DNA from: Chloroflexota bacterium
Lineage (GTDB): Bacteria; Chloroflexota; Limnocylindria; P2-11E
Length of the DNA: 6,684 nt
Direction of reading: 5' to 3'
Assembly (NCBI GenBank): GCA_005889445.1
Contig: VBGS01000115.1
Coordinates: 1 to 6,684, forward strand
The stretch's first letter is position 1. The number at the start of each line of letters is the position of its first letter. A program made the position numbers and the translations under genes. Positions 5,921 to 6,684 of this stretch are shown here, piece after piece. Below the pieces are notes generated by a model. The model did not search any database. It worked only from the letters and a program-made list of their open reading frames with translations, and was not told the DNA's origin.

Positions 5921-6649
5921 TCACGGAGGGGTCGGGAAATCGAGGACCACGCGGAACGGACCGCTCAGCACGCTCACCTTCGGGCACACGAGATGGTCGA
6001 GCCCCGCACCCCAGGTGAGGACCCGTTCGAAGTCCTCGACCAGGCGGATCTCCTTGACGAGCGGCGTCGTGGGCCGAAGGTCGATGGCGCCCCCGTAACT
6101 GGGCGTGTTGTCGGGGTTACGGGTCGAGGCGTTCTGGAAGCGGATCCCGAAGAGCGCATTTCCGGAGATCTGGACCGGCTGCCCGCTCGGCCCAGAGAGC
6201 GAGCTGGCGGGCTCGACCGAATAGGTCGGAACCCCGAACGGACCCGGCGCGGTGCTCTGCGCGAATTCAAAGACGACGCGGTCGAACCCGGACTGGTGCG
6301 CGACACGGAGCGCGACGAGCTGCGCCTGCGCGCTCGGCGTGCCACCGCTCGCGGGAGCGCAGGCAGCGGCGGGTGATGACCCGGGGCCGGGCTGGGCGAT
6401 CGGGCTGACGGTCGGCTGCGCTGTGGCTGTTGGGCTCGAAAGAGGCGTCTGGATTGGACTCGCCGGGCGCGAAGCGGCCGGAGACGACCGAGCCGGGGAG
6501 GGCGACGGCTGCGCCTGCGGCTCGGAGCACGCGCTCACGGCGACGATCCCGAGCGCGAGGGCGAGGCCGGCGCAGAGAACGAGGCGACCGAGCAGCTTTT
6601 GCAGCGTGATGGATAAACGCTGGGCAGTCGAGTTCGTCGACAAGCACAC
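5921..6649 (-). CDS. Lipoprotein with AMIN-like domain
   Basis: Secreted lipoprotein, 242 residues from GTG at 6649. It has a basic n-region, hydrophobic core (LVLCAGLALALGIVAV) and lipobox VSAC (38-41), so C41 would be lipidated and the protein anchored outside the cytoplasmic membrane. Residues 42-108 are a Pro/Ser/Ala/Thr linker, flexible, probably spanning cell-wall distance. Residues ~109-242 fit the AMIN-like beta domain of actinobacterial and related lipoproteins: VAHQSGFDRVVFEF (117-129), YSVEPASSL (143-151), SYGGAIDL (184-191), and VKEIRLVEDFERVLTWGAGL (198-217), ending FRVVLDF. C97 and C222 could form a disulfide. Known AMIN domains are linked to cell-wall binding; the AMIN-like group is uncharacterised, so function is unassigned. 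The start is uncertain: TTG at 6643 is an alternative, the frame is open to the window edge, and there is no good ribosome binding site. It precedes rplY by 44 bases. Confidence 0.82.
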   Translation of the reverse strand: MCLSTNSTAQRLSITLQKLLGRLVLCAGLALALGIVAVSACSEPQAQPSPSPARSSPAASRPASPIQTPLSSPTATAQPTVSPIAQPGPGSSPAAACAPASGGTPSAQAQLVALRVAHQSGFDRVVFEFAQSTAPGPFGVPTYSVEPASSLSGPSGQPVQISGNALFGIRFQNASTRNPDNTPSYGGAIDLRPTTPLVKEIRLVEDFERVLTWGAGLDHLVCPKVSVLSGPFRVVLDFPTPP

Positions 6650-6684
6650 GGCCGCGCTGTACGCAGAGCGTACGTCGCCTCCGT
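6609..6684 (+). CDS. Possible start of an unidentified divergent gene, cut by the window edge
   Basis: From ATG at 6609 (preceded directly by an in-frame GTG at 6606) a reading frame stays open for 25 codons to the right edge. It begins MDKRWAVEFVDKHTAALYAE, a balanced, helix-like composition. About 18 of the 24 codons after the ATG end in G or C, as expected for coding sequence here, but the opposite strand of the same stretch scores similarly. No ribosome binding site is visible. The frame overlaps the 5' end of the lipoprotein gene by about 40 bases, which would be unusual for divergent genes unless the lipoprotein starts further in. I recognise no family. This is reported only as a candidate. 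Confidence 0.22.
   Translation, partial: MDKRWAVEFVDKHTAALYAERTSPP

Noticed and set aside
6678..6682. GGAGG on the minus strand near the right edge, considered as the lipoprotein ribosome binding site
   Set aside because: It lies 28 bases before the GTG at 6649, too far, and no start codon follows it at a usual distance.
1..6684. CRISPR array, tRNA or rRNA gene, insertion sequence, toxin-antitoxin or phage genes
   Set aside because: I found no regularly spaced repeats, no cloverleaf with a conserved T-arm sequence, no transposase or integrase motifs, and no terminal inverted repeats on either strand by eye.

Overview
The window is a GC-rich bacterial chromosomal stretch, tightly packed, with six complete protein genes and one gene fragment at the left edge. 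A short second fragment may run off the right edge. Alternative starts (GTG, TTG), an F420-type luciferase-like oxidoreductase, a GH57 (rather than GH13) glucan branching enzyme, a TL5/CTC-type ribosomal protein L25 and an AMIN-like lipoprotein with a Pro/Ser linker suggest a high-GC, possibly actinobacterial or Chloroflexota/Dormibacterota-like organism. This placement is inference; no rRNA gene is present to settle it.

Layout from left to right. Positions 1-245 (+) hold the C-terminal end of a DUF1801/YdhG-like protein. It converges with a minus-strand cluster that reads from right to left: an LLM-class (F420-type) flavin-dependent oxidoreductase (3463-2534), a Rieske non-heme iron oxygenase alpha subunit (2534-1440) and a tandem GAF-domain protein (1361-252). 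The first two overlap at a TGATG stop/start and are probably co-translated. The GAF gene follows after 78 bases and has its own Shine-Dalgarno sequence. Positions 3487-5112 (+) encode a GH57 1,4-alpha-glucan branching enzyme family protein, divergent from the cluster with only 23 bases between start codons. Its stop codon shares the four bases CTAG with the stop codon of rplY (5876-5109, -), which encodes L25 with a long Ala-rich tail. Upstream of rplY on the same strand is a lipoprotein with an AMIN-like domain (6649-5921, -).

Functionally there are three parts: a small oxidative catabolic or modification cluster (F420-type oxidoreductase plus Rieske oxygenase, with a GAF protein that may sense a ligand), a glycogen/alpha-glucan enzyme, and a translation gene preceded by an envelope lipoprotein. 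I see no mobile element, CRISPR array, tRNA, rRNA or clear terminator. Nothing here is a convincing new defence or mobile system. The best leads are the pairing of a Rieske oxygenase with an LLM oxidoreductase without a recognisable reductase, the absence of a tyrosine from the expected catalytic loop of the GH57 enzyme, and the very tight convergent and divergent gene junctions.
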